A stretch of DNA of 11,816 nucleotides from DATHTK01 sp035463295 (GTDB lineage: Bacteria; Actinomycetota; Rubrobacteria; Rubrobacterales; Rubrobacteraceae). The DNA is taken from assembly GCA_035463295.1 (NCBI GenBank), contig DATHTK010000095.1, positions 1-11,816 on the forward strand, read 5' to 3'. The position numbers and the translations under genes are program-made. The notes under the pieces were generated by a model. It made no database searches and was not told where the DNA came from. It worked only from the letters and a program-made list of their open reading frames with translations. Below are positions 1 through 6,622 of the stretch, in pieces; the first letter of the stretch is position 1; each line of letters opens with the position of its first letter.

Positions 1-1094
1 CCCAGCCGGACGCGCAACACATTAGGCTGGGGGTCGCCCGCCCGCTGGAAGGCGAGGTGGGGCACCGCTTTGAAGTGCACGGCGATCTCGGCCCGAAAAC
101 GGCTGAGGGCCTTGCCGCCGCGCAGCACGAACGGCACCCCAGCCCAACGCAGGTTGTCGATCGCGAGCGTGACCTCGGCGAAGGTCTCGGTCCCCCGGGA
201 GGGGTCCACCCCCTCCTCATCGGCGTAGGCTGGGATATGCCTCTCCCCGATCGTGCCCGGCCCGTAGCGGGCGCGCACGGTCTGGCGTTGCGCCTCCGCG
301 GGGGAGAGACGCCGGACGGCGCGCAGGAGGTCAACCTTGCGGTCACGCAGGTTGCGCCGATGGAGGGCGGTGGGGGCCTCCATCGCGGTCAGGCACAGTA
401 GCTGGATGAGGTGGTTCTGGATCAGGTCCTTAAAGGCTCCGGCATGGTCGAAGTAGCCTGCCCTGCCCTCAAGCGCCAGGGTCTCCTCCCAGATGATCTC
501 CACGCGTTCTATGTAGTTGCGGTCCCAAAGCGGCTCGAAGATGCCGTTGGCGAAGCGCAGGCCCATGATGGTCGGGAACGGCTGCCAGGCGAGGAAATGG
601 TCGATCCGGAAGATAGCCCCCTCTGGGAGGAACCCGTGCAGCAGCCGGTTGAGCTCCTGTGCCGACTCGAGGTTCACCCCGAATGGCTTCTCGACAGCGA
701 CCCGGCTCCCCTCCGGCAGGTTCGCCTCTTTGAGGGCCTCGAGCGTCGGGGCGAAGACCGCAGGCGGTAGGGCAAGGTAGGCGAGCATCGGCTCCGTCAG
801 GGGCTCAAGCGCCGAGATCACGCTCTCGGCGTCCGTCACGTCGGCCTGGCGGTACTCCAGTACCTCGACGGCCATCGTCGCGCGGGCGTCCGCTGATACG
901 TTGCCGGCGTGGTGCTCCAGGTTGTCGAGCACCAGACGGCGGAAGCCGTGTTCGTCGTCCCACTCCTGCCGGTCCACGCCGGTGATCTTGATGCCGGGCG
1001 GTAGCTTGTCCGCCTCGTAGAGCTTGGCCAAGGCGGGCATCAGGTACCGGGCCGCCAGGTCCCCCGTGGCCCCGAAGATCACTATCCGCTCCAC
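1..1094 (-). CDS. zwf: Glucose-6-phosphate dehydrogenase, divergent, 3' end outside window
   Basis: Predicted NAD(P)-dependent oxidation of glucose-6-phosphate to 6-phosphogluconolactone, the entry step of the oxidative pentose phosphate pathway, in the cytoplasm. The frame is open for 364 codons and leaves the window, so about 100 or more C-terminal residues are missing against the usual 460-510. The N-terminal dinucleotide fingerprint GATGDL is at residues 8-13, EKPFG at 135-139, the substrate motif RIDHFLAWQ at 163-171, FANGIFEPLWDRN at 181-193 and the catalytic-histidine motif QNH at 226-228. The GTG start at 1092-1094 is set by a strong GGAGGAGGA six bases upstream, and translation there begins directly with the Rossmann strand. 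It lies 52 bases after the GH65 gene and is probably in the same operon. Oddity: the substrate motif is usually RIDHYLGKE, and the glycine and lysine are replaced by Ala and Trp. The family is certain; glucose-6-phosphate as substrate is likely but less so. Confidence 0.9.
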   Translation of the reverse strand, partial: MERIVIFGATGDLAARYLMPALAKLYEADKLPPGIKITGVDRQEWDDEHGFRRLVLDNLEHHAGNVSADARATMAVEVLEYRQADVTDAESVISALEPLTEPMLAYLALPPAVFAPTLEALKEANLPEGSRVAVEKPFGVNLESAQELNRLLHGFLPEGAIFRIDHFLAWQPFPTIMGLRFANGIFEPLWDRNYIERVEIIWEETLALEGRAGYFDHAGAFKDLIQNHLIQLLCLTAMEAPTALHRRNLRDRKVDLLRAVRRLSPAEAQRQTVRARYGPGTIGERHIPAYADEEGVDPSRGTETFAEVTLAIDNLRWAGVPFVLRGGKALSRFRAEIAVHFKAVPHLAFQRAGDPQPNVLRVRL

Positions 1095-1146
1095 GACGAA
1101 TCCTCCTCCATCACCGGGGCTCTCCGCACCCGAACCCTTGCGAGCC

Positions 1147-3543
1147 TCAGGCACCGAAGGTGTGGCTTTCGCCGGCTCCGATCTCTTTTGTCTCGTCGCC
1201 GACGCGGACCTCGATGGGCCGGCCGAAGTCGTCGCTCTGCGCCGCTACCGTCAGCTTGTTGCCTTCGAGCTGGACCTCAAGCGGCGTCCCACGAAACTGC
1301 ATGGGGAAAGACAACCCGTCCAGGTTCCCTACCGGCTTCGGGTCGAAGTGGAGCACCCCATCGCGGATGAAGGTCCCCAGGTAGCCGCGCTGTATCAGGT
1401 CGAGGGTACCGGCCATAACGCCCATGTGGATACCCTCCTGGGTGGTGCCGCCCTGCACGTCGCCGACGTCGCTCTCGAGCGCCACCATGTACCGCTCCCA
1501 CGAGCTCTCCGGGTCGAGGCCTGCCAGGATGCCGGCGTGGGCGATGAAGCTTAAAGTGGAGCCGTGGGAGGTCCTGCGGTCGTAGTATTCGACGGTCTTG
1601 GGCACCATCTCGGGCTCGTACTCGTAGCCGAGCCGCTCGAAGAGCCGCTCGAGCTCTTTCTCGGGGAACAGGAAGAAGAGGAGCACGGCGTCTGCCTGCT
1701 TCGTCAGCTTGTACTTGTCCGGGTCGTCCCCCTCGGCGCGGAGGATGCGATCCAACCTCTGGATGTTGCCGTGCTTCTCGCGGTAGTGGTCCCAGTCCAG
1801 CTCCTCCAGGTCCTCGTAGGCCTCGAACTGGCTGATGATGCCGTCCGCCTGGAACGGAACGAACATCTTGCGGCTCATCTCTTCCCACGTCTGGACTTCT
1901 TCGTCCGTTATGCCGATCCTGGTGCGCAACGCCTCCCGACGGCGTTCGGGGAGCAAATCGAGCACCTCGAAGGCGATCTCTGATAGCCAGGCGACCATCA
2001 CGTTGGTGTAGGCGTTGTTCCTGATCCCCTCCTCCTCCTCCGAGCCCGGGTACTTCTCGTGGAACTCGTCCGGACCCATGACGCCGTGGATCTCGTAGCG
2101 GTCCCTCTCGGGGTTGAAGTGGGCGATGGAGGACCAGAAGCGCGCGATCTCCAGCATCATCTCGACTCCGTGGTCCAGCAGGAACTCGAAGTCGTCGGTC
2201 GCCTCGTAGTAACGCCAGACGTTGTAGAAGATGTCCGCGCTTACGTGGCGCTGGTTATGGCTGAGGTCAGGCTCCCACTTCCCCGAATTGGGGTTGAGGT
2301 GCACCGTCTGCGTCTCCTCCTGGCCGTCGGAGCCGCTCTGCCAGGGGAACATCGCCCCCCTGTAGCCGGCCGCCCTTGCCGCCCTCTTGGCCTCGTCCAT
2401 CCGGCGGTAGCGGTACATCAGGAGCTCGCGGGTTATCTCCGGCAGCCGGAAGTTGAGGAATGGGTAGATGAAGAGTTCATCCCAGAAGATGTGTCCCCGG
2501 TAGGCCTCGCCGTTGAGCCCGCGGGCGGGGACGCCGGCGTCGAGGTCGGCCGTGTGCGGTGAGCAGACCTGGAGTACGTGCGAGATGTGTAGCCGGAGCA
2601 GGAGCTGGACCCGGTCGTCTTTCGGGACCCGCACGTCGCAGATGTCCCACAGCTCGTCCCAAACCCGGGCATGACCCTCGAAGGCTTCGGCGAACGTCCC
2701 GTAGTGTCTGACGGCCTTGCCGGCGTTGACCAGCGGCTCGTTTATGGCGTGGTCGCGCGAGGTGTAGAAGGCGACCATCTTCTCGACGTGCACGGGCTCC
2801 TTCTCCTTGACCTCGAAGGAGAGCACCTGGTGGATGTAGTCCTGCATCTGGTAGAGGTTGCGATCCTCGTCGAGCGGTCCTTCGTCGTCGTAGACGCGGG
2901 TGCGGGCCGCCTCGGCGACGTAGATGTGCGACTGGCGGGTCCGAACCTCCAGGGCGATGATCTCGGGCCCGAACGTCCTCGGCGAGACCGGGTCGAGGTG
3001 GCGGCCTTCGAGGCTCCGGTAACGGGTGACGCCCCCGTTAATGACCCTGCCGTCCAGCGCGGAGATCATCTCCACCCTGCCCGACCAGTTCTCCGGCGTA
3101 ACGGTCCACCGCATGGCCGCCTGGTGCATGTCGGCCATGCTCACGAAGCGGCGGGTCTCAAGCGTGGTCTCGCGGCCCGACCGGTCGCGGATGCGCTGGG
3201 CGCGCACGACCGTGGCGTTGCGAACGTCGTACTCGTGGCGGTAGGAGAGCAGCTCGACGTTGTCCATGCCGACGGCCTCCTCCCCCTCGATCCGCAGCTC
3301 TAGGAGGAGCCAGTTCGGGAGGTTGACCAGATCCTCGTTGAGGACCGGCACCCCGGCCATGATCGTCGTCTCCCGGTTGAAGCCGCCATGGACGTAGGTG
3401 CCAGGGTAGCTAACCCCGTCGGCCTCGGCCCACGAGAGGGCGCCCCGCGTGCAAAAGTAGCCGTTGCCGGTGGAGGTGAGTGCCTCGCGTAGTCCTTCCT
3501 CTTCGGGCTCGAAGGAGTTGTAGGCGAGCGTCCAGTTCGTCAC
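1147..3543 (-). CDS. GH65 disaccharide phosphorylase (trehalose/kojibiose/maltose phosphorylase type)
   Basis: Predicted inverting phosphorolysis of an alpha-glucosyl disaccharide to beta-glucose-1-phosphate and glucose. At 798 residues it has normal GH65 length: N-terminal beta-sandwich (about 1-280), then an (alpha/alpha)6 barrel and a C-terminal beta cap (about 735-798). The barrel carries GHIFWDELF at 350-358, LSHNQRHVSADI at 427-438, and GVMGPDEFHE at 487-496, with Glu493 matching the family general acid. The phosphate-binding SHGSTLS loop is at 659-665, which favours a phosphorylase over a hydrolase. The GTG start at 3541-3543 follows AAGGAGG six bases upstream. The sequence style matches the actinobacterial GH65 group that occurs with beta-phosphoglucomutase (M. 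tuberculosis Rv3401/Rv3400, from memory). The operon also encodes that mutase, a glucokinase and OtsB, so trehalose is the favoured substrate; kojibiose, maltose, nigerose or trehalose-6-phosphate cannot be excluded by reading. Confidence 0.9.
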   Translation of the reverse strand: MTNWTLAYNSFEPEEEGLREALTSTGNGYFCTRGALSWAEADGVSYPGTYVHGGFNRETTIMAGVPVLNEDLVNLPNWLLLELRIEGEEAVGMDNVELLSYRHEYDVRNATVVRAQRIRDRSGRETTLETRRFVSMADMHQAAMRWTVTPENWSGRVEMISALDGRVINGGVTRYRSLEGRHLDPVSPRTFGPEIIALEVRTRQSHIYVAEAARTRVYDDEGPLDEDRNLYQMQDYIHQVLSFEVKEKEPVHVEKMVAFYTSRDHAINEPLVNAGKAVRHYGTFAEAFEGHARVWDELWDICDVRVPKDDRVQLLLRLHISHVLQVCSPHTADLDAGVPARGLNGEAYRGHIFWDELFIYPFLNFRLPEITRELLMYRYRRMDEAKRAARAAGYRGAMFPWQSGSDGQEETQTVHLNPNSGKWEPDLSHNQRHVSADIFYNVWRYYEATDDFEFLLDHGVEMMLEIARFWSSIAHFNPERDRYEIHGVMGPDEFHEKYPGSEEEEGIRNNAYTNVMVAWLSEIAFEVLDLLPERRREALRTRIGITDEEVQTWEEMSRKMFVPFQADGIISQFEAYEDLEELDWDHYREKHGNIQRLDRILRAEGDDPDKYKLTKQADAVLLFFLFPEKELERLFERLGYEYEPEMVPKTVEYYDRRTSHGSTLSFIAHAGILAGLDPESSWERYMVALESDVGDVQGGTTQEGIHMGVMAGTLDLIQRGYLGTFIRDGVLHFDPKPVGNLDGLSFPMQFRGTPLEVQLEGNKLTVAAQSDDFGRPIEVRVGDETKEIGAGESHTFGA

Positions 3544-3583
3544 GGAGAACCTCCTTATCTCAAAGTCTCGATACGGTTCCGCA

Positions 3584-3805
3584 CTAGCGCGACCCCAAGA
3601 GCAACTGCTTCTTGCCTGCGCAGCACACGAAGACGTCGCCGCCGTCGGGGAGCGTCACGTGACAGGGTCCCAGGGGAGCGGCGGAGGAATGTTCGTCGGC
3701 GGAGTGGCAGATCTTGCAGCACCTGGAGGTATCCAGCAGATTCATCCTTCCTAGCTCCTCGCATCCCTTGCCGCTCACCCGGGTGCTCCTGATGACGCCT
3801 AGCAT
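3584..3805 (-). CDS. Small cysteine-rich protein, 73 residues, unknown function
   Basis: I do not recognise a family. It has seven cysteines: Cys15, a Cys29-Cys30-x2-Cys33-His34 cluster, Cys48-His49, and Cys61-Cys62, an arrangement that could bind zinc or another metal. There is no signal peptide or membrane segment, so a cytoplasmic protein is expected. Support for it being real: it fills most of the otherwise empty gap between otsB and the GH65 gene, lies in the operon direction (55 bases after otsB, 40 before GH65), has codon third positions rich in G and C, and starts at an ATG with GAGGAG seven bases upstream. A second start at Met21 also has a good site (GAGGAG and AGGAAGG before it) and would give a 53-residue form that retains all clustered cysteines. 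A chance open frame is possible. Confidence 0.6.
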   Translation of the reverse strand: MLGVIRSTRVSGKGCEELGRMNLLDTSRCCKICHSADEHSSAAPLGPCHVTLPDGGDVFVCCAGKKQLLLGSR

Positions 3806-3860
3806 AAGGTCTCTCCTCGTACGTCGAACCCTTCTTTCGATACCCGCTCCCGCCCGGATC

Positions 3861-4682
3861 TCAACGCGCGAGCGCGTTCAAGAACCGTTCCACCTCCTGA
3901 ACGTCGTCGAGGACGTAGTCGGCGGCGGTCGTCCGTCCGGCCACCTCCGGGTCGTCGGCGCGACCGACGAAGATGCCGATACCCCTCGGCGAAGCCTCAT
4001 TGAGCGCCTCGAACGCGTCCTCGTCGGTTAGGTCGTCGCCCAGGTACAGCGGCGCCACGTCGTCGCTGTCGAAGCCGAGTGCCTCGAGCAGGTAGAGGAC
4101 GGCCTTCCCCTTGTCCCAGTCAATCTTGGGCTGGACCTCGTAGACCATCTTGCCAGGCGTCACCTTCAGCTCGTCGGGGTGATCGGCGAGGATCTCCTCG
4201 ACGACCCGTCCCACCCTCGGCCGCTCTTCCTCCGAGACGAGCCGGTAGTGGGCGGCGACGGATGACTTCTTCGGCTCGATGAGGGCGCCCTCGATCCCGC
4301 CAAGCTCCTCGCGCAGGCGCGCCTCCACCCCTTCGAGGAGCCCCGCGAAGTTCTCGCCTTCGTCGCGCTGGATCTCACCTCCCGCGGGGCTCCAGATGTC
4401 GAAGCCGTGGCTGCCGGCGACGATCAGGTCGTCCACGCCCATGAGCGCCTGGACCACCCGCCTATCGCGCCCGCTGACCACGCACACTGGCAAACGCTCG
4501 GCGAGCCTCCGGACGGCCTCCCGCATGCTCTCCGAGATGAGCGCGTCCTCGGGCCGGTCGACGATCGGGGTCAGCGTGCCGTCGTAGTCGAGGAAGACGG
4601 CCGGCCGCCTCCCCGCCAGGTCCCGGGCGAGCCGGTCGCTGTCCTCGATCGCGTGCGGCAGATCGCCGATTTGCCTGGCCAT
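3861..4682 (-). CDS. otsB: Trehalose-6-phosphate phosphatase (HAD superfamily)
   Basis: Predicted to remove the phosphate from trehalose-6-phosphate to give free trehalose. The 273-residue length is typical of single-domain OtsB. HAD motif I is DYDGT at 32-36, with Asp32 as nucleophile and Asp34 as acid/base. Motif II is SGR at 70-72, the family signature EVQPKIDWDKGKA at 182-194 supplies the motif III lysine (Lys191), and motif IV is GDDLTDED at 215-222. The ATG start is preceded by AGGGGAG six bases upstream, inside the 14-base gap after the ROK kinase gene, so the two are tightly coupled. No trehalose-6-phosphate synthase (otsA) is visible in the window; its substrate must come from elsewhere in the genome or from uptake. 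The pairing with a GH65 phosphorylase suggests that the trehalose formed is degraded or recycled rather than only stored. Confidence 0.93.
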   Translation of the reverse strand: MARQIGDLPHAIEDSDRLARDLAGRRPAVFLDYDGTLTPIVDRPEDALISESMREAVRRLAERLPVCVVSGRDRRVVQALMGVDDLIVAGSHGFDIWSPAGGEIQRDEGENFAGLLEGVEARLREELGGIEGALIEPKKSSVAAHYRLVSEEERPRVGRVVEEILADHPDELKVTPGKMVYEVQPKIDWDKGKAVLYLLEALGFDSDDVAPLYLGDDLTDEDAFEALNEASPRGIGIFVGRADDPEVAGRTTAADYVLDDVQEVERFLNALAR

Positions 4683-4696
4683 TATCTACTCCCCTT

Positions 4697-5665
4697 TCAC
4701 GTCAGACGCCTGGCGGGGCCGAGCACGTACTCCCCGTCTTCGCCCCGTGCGAGTGCAGCCGCGCCGAGCACGCCGGATTCCGGGCCCAGGGTGGCCTCTT
4801 TTATCTCGACCAGGTCGCGTGAAGGGGAGCGAGCCCTGAGTTGCACCTCCTTGCGGGCGGGTTCCAGGATAAACTCTCCCGCCCGAGAGACGCCGCCGCC
4901 GATGGCCACGACCTCCGGGTTGAAGACATTCACGAACCCCGCCAGGCCGATACCTAGCCACCGACCGGTCTCTTCCAGGACCGAGATGGCCGCCTCGTCC
5001 CCCTCCTGGGCGAGCCTGGTTACGTCCTCCCCGAGCACCTCCCTCTCGACGGCGAGCCGCCCCAACGCCGAGCCCGGCCGATCGTTGGCGACCTCCCTTG
5101 CCCGGCGCCGGATGGCAGTGCCAGAGGCGAGCGCCTCGAGGCAGCCGTGGTTGCCGCAACCGCAGCGTGGTCCTGTTGGATCGATGGTCACGTGTCCCAA
5201 CTCCCCGCCCGCCCCCTGGGCGCCCCCCAAGAGCACCCCATGGGTGATAACCCCGCCGCCGACCCCGGTGCCTAAAGTTATGAAGACCTGGTGGTCGACG
5301 TCTTTTCCGGCCCCGTAGCGGAACTCGCCCCAGGCCGCCGCGTTCGCGTCGTTCTCCACCGTAACCGACAGGCCGGTCCTGCGGCCTATCTCTTCGTCCA
5401 GGCGGATATTCTCTATCTCGTGCAGGTTGGGCGAGAAGATGACCTTGTTCTCAGCAGCCAGGATAAGGCCCGGAACTGCCAGACACACCCCGCCAACCTC
5501 GAAGCCGTCCTTCACCTCCATGATGGCCCGGGCGATGGTCTCTATCAACCGATTCGGCGGGACTGCCTGGGTAGGGTACCTGACCTCGTTGAAGATTTTT
5601 CCCTCCAGGGAAACCACCGCGGCGGCGATCTTCGTCCCGCCCACATCCACCCCTATGGCGTTCAT
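4697..5665 (-). CDS. glk: ROK-family glucokinase
   Basis: Predicted ATP-dependent phosphorylation of glucose to glucose-6-phosphate, using the glucose released by the phosphorylase encoded in the same operon. The 322-residue protein has the phosphate-binding DVGGTK at 7-12, VENDANAAAWGE at 103-114 with Asp106 as catalytic base, LGTGVGGG at 131-138, and the ROK signature ELGHVTIDPTGPRCGCGNHGCLE at 155-177. In the signature His158, Cys168, Cys170 and Cys175 form the structural zinc site. There is no N-terminal helix-turn-helix, so it is a kinase and not a ROK repressor. The ATG has AAGGAGG six bases upstream. It lies 151 bases after the mutase gene, the largest gap in the operon, and 14 bases before otsB. 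Another hexose kinase specificity (mannose, N-acetyl sugars) is possible, but the context favours glucose. Confidence 0.9.
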   Translation of the reverse strand: MNAIGVDVGGTKIAAAVVSLEGKIFNEVRYPTQAVPPNRLIETIARAIMEVKDGFEVGGVCLAVPGLILAAENKVIFSPNLHEIENIRLDEEIGRRTGLSVTVENDANAAAWGEFRYGAGKDVDHQVFITLGTGVGGGVITHGVLLGGAQGAGGELGHVTIDPTGPRCGCGNHGCLEALASGTAIRRRAREVANDRPGSALGRLAVEREVLGEDVTRLAQEGDEAAISVLEETGRWLGIGLAGFVNVFNPEVVAIGGGVSRAGEFILEPARKEVQLRARSPSRDLVEIKEATLGPESGVLGAAALARGEDGEYVLGPARRLT

Positions 5666-5781
5666 CCCTTACCTCCTTATCGCTCCGGGATTTCTGCTCC
5701 ACCCCTTCAGCGCGGCCCGCCACCCCGACGAACACCCCGGCGCCGCGCGTCGACCCGCGCTACCGCGACGGCCCCGATCCC

Positions 5782-5799
5782 TGACCCCTTCCCGGGTCA
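5782..5799 (-). other. Short stem-loop after the beta-phosphoglucomutase gene
   Basis: TGACCC and GGGTCA form a perfect 6-base stem with a 6-base loop, 17 bases past the mutase stop codon and inside the 151-base gap before the ROK kinase gene. No run of T follows in the direction of transcription, so it is not a standard intrinsic terminator. It could be a processing or stabilising hairpin, or chance in GC-rich DNA. No convincing internal promoter was seen in the rest of the gap. Confidence 0.25.
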
Positions 5800-5816
5800 A
5801 CCTTTAAAGAGAACTA

Positions 5817-6599
5817 TCACTTGTACTTTCGCTCCAGGCGACCTTCGGCGAGCGCGTCGAGGGAGACGTCGTCCAGGCTCGTGACGACCAGGTCGGCGTT
5901 CACGTCGGCCAGAAGCTCCTCGTCGTCGGCCCGCGCGAGGCCCAGGGCCGCCATGTTGCCCGCCTTCGCCGCCTGCACGCCGTTCGCGGCGTCCTCGACG
6001 ACGAAGCAATCCTCTGGCGAGAGGCCGAGTTCCTCTGCGGCGGTCAGGAAGATTTCCGGGTGCGGCTTGCCCTGCTCGAAGTCCCGGCCGCTGACGTTCG
6101 CGTCCAGTATGTCACGGAGGGTGTAGCCGGGCTCCACGAAGTCGTAACTCAACCCCTCCTCTTCGGCGAACTCGTCAAGCCGGATCCTCTCCAGGAAAGC
6201 GTTCGCGTTCTTGGAGGAGGAGGCAGCCGCTATCCGCAGGCCCGCGTCCTTGACCGCGAGCACGAAGCGCAGAGCGTCGGGGTACGCGTGGAACTGGCTG
6301 GCCTCGATCAGCTCTACTATCATCACCTGCTTGCGGTCGCCGTACTCCTGGGCCCTCCTTTCGGGGTCGGGTACGTCAAAGTGCTCCAGCACGGCCCGCG
6401 CGCCATCGTAGCGCGGCATGCCGGACATGACCCTCTGGTAAACCTCGGGCGTGAACTTCTCGGGGGCGTAAGACGTCTGGTCCCGGACGTCGCCCCACTC
6501 GTTCTCCATCAGTTGCTGCATGCCCTCGCGCCAGGCCTGTTCGTGGGGCGAGTCGACCAGTACGCCGTCTACGTCGAAGATCGCGCCTCGAAAACCCAT
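5817..6599 (-). CDS. pgmB: Beta-phosphoglucomutase (HAD superfamily)
   Basis: Predicted to convert beta-glucose-1-phosphate, the product of GH65 phosphorolysis, to glucose-6-phosphate through a glucose-1,6-bisphosphate intermediate. The 260-residue protein has HAD motif I FDVDGVLVDS at 8-17 (Asp9 nucleophile, Asp11 acid/base), a helical cap at about 18-105 with GMPRYDGAR at 60-68, motif II SSSKN at 127-131, motif III lysine in GKPHPE at 177-182, and motif IV VVEDAANG at 200-207 (Glu202, Asp203 for magnesium). The PRYDG cap motif is shared, from memory, with the Mycobacterium Rv3400 type. The ATG follows GGAAGGAGAG. It begins 23 bases after the transporter gene, so the two are co-transcribed. 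Another phosphosugar mutase or phosphatase of the same HAD group is the main alternative; the GH65 partner argues strongly for the mutase. Confidence 0.9.
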   Translation of the reverse strand: MGFRGAIFDVDGVLVDSPHEQAWREGMQQLMENEWGDVRDQTSYAPEKFTPEVYQRVMSGMPRYDGARAVLEHFDVPDPERRAQEYGDRKQVMIVELIEASQFHAYPDALRFVLAVKDAGLRIAAASSSKNANAFLERIRLDEFAEEEGLSYDFVEPGYTLRDILDANVSGRDFEQGKPHPEIFLTAAEELGLSPEDCFVVEDAANGVQAAKAGNMAALGLARADDEELLADVNADLVVTSLDDVSLDALAEGRLERKYK

Positions 6600-6622
6600 A
6601 TGCTCTCTCCTTCCTGATCAGC

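Noticed and set aside
1024..2562. Several plus- and minus-strand open frames inside the zwf/GH65 region
   Set aside because: All overlap the conserved minus-strand coding frames and show no recognisable domain.
3701..3720. CxxCH in the small cysteine-rich protein as a haem c attachment motif
   Set aside because: The protein has no export signal, and haem c attachment happens outside the cytoplasmic membrane; a metal-binding role is more plausible.
4407..5318. Plus-strand open frame of about 300 codons opposite otsB and the ROK kinase
   Set aside because: Low-complexity translation rich in Ser, Pro and Arg, with no motif; both opposing genes are clearly real.
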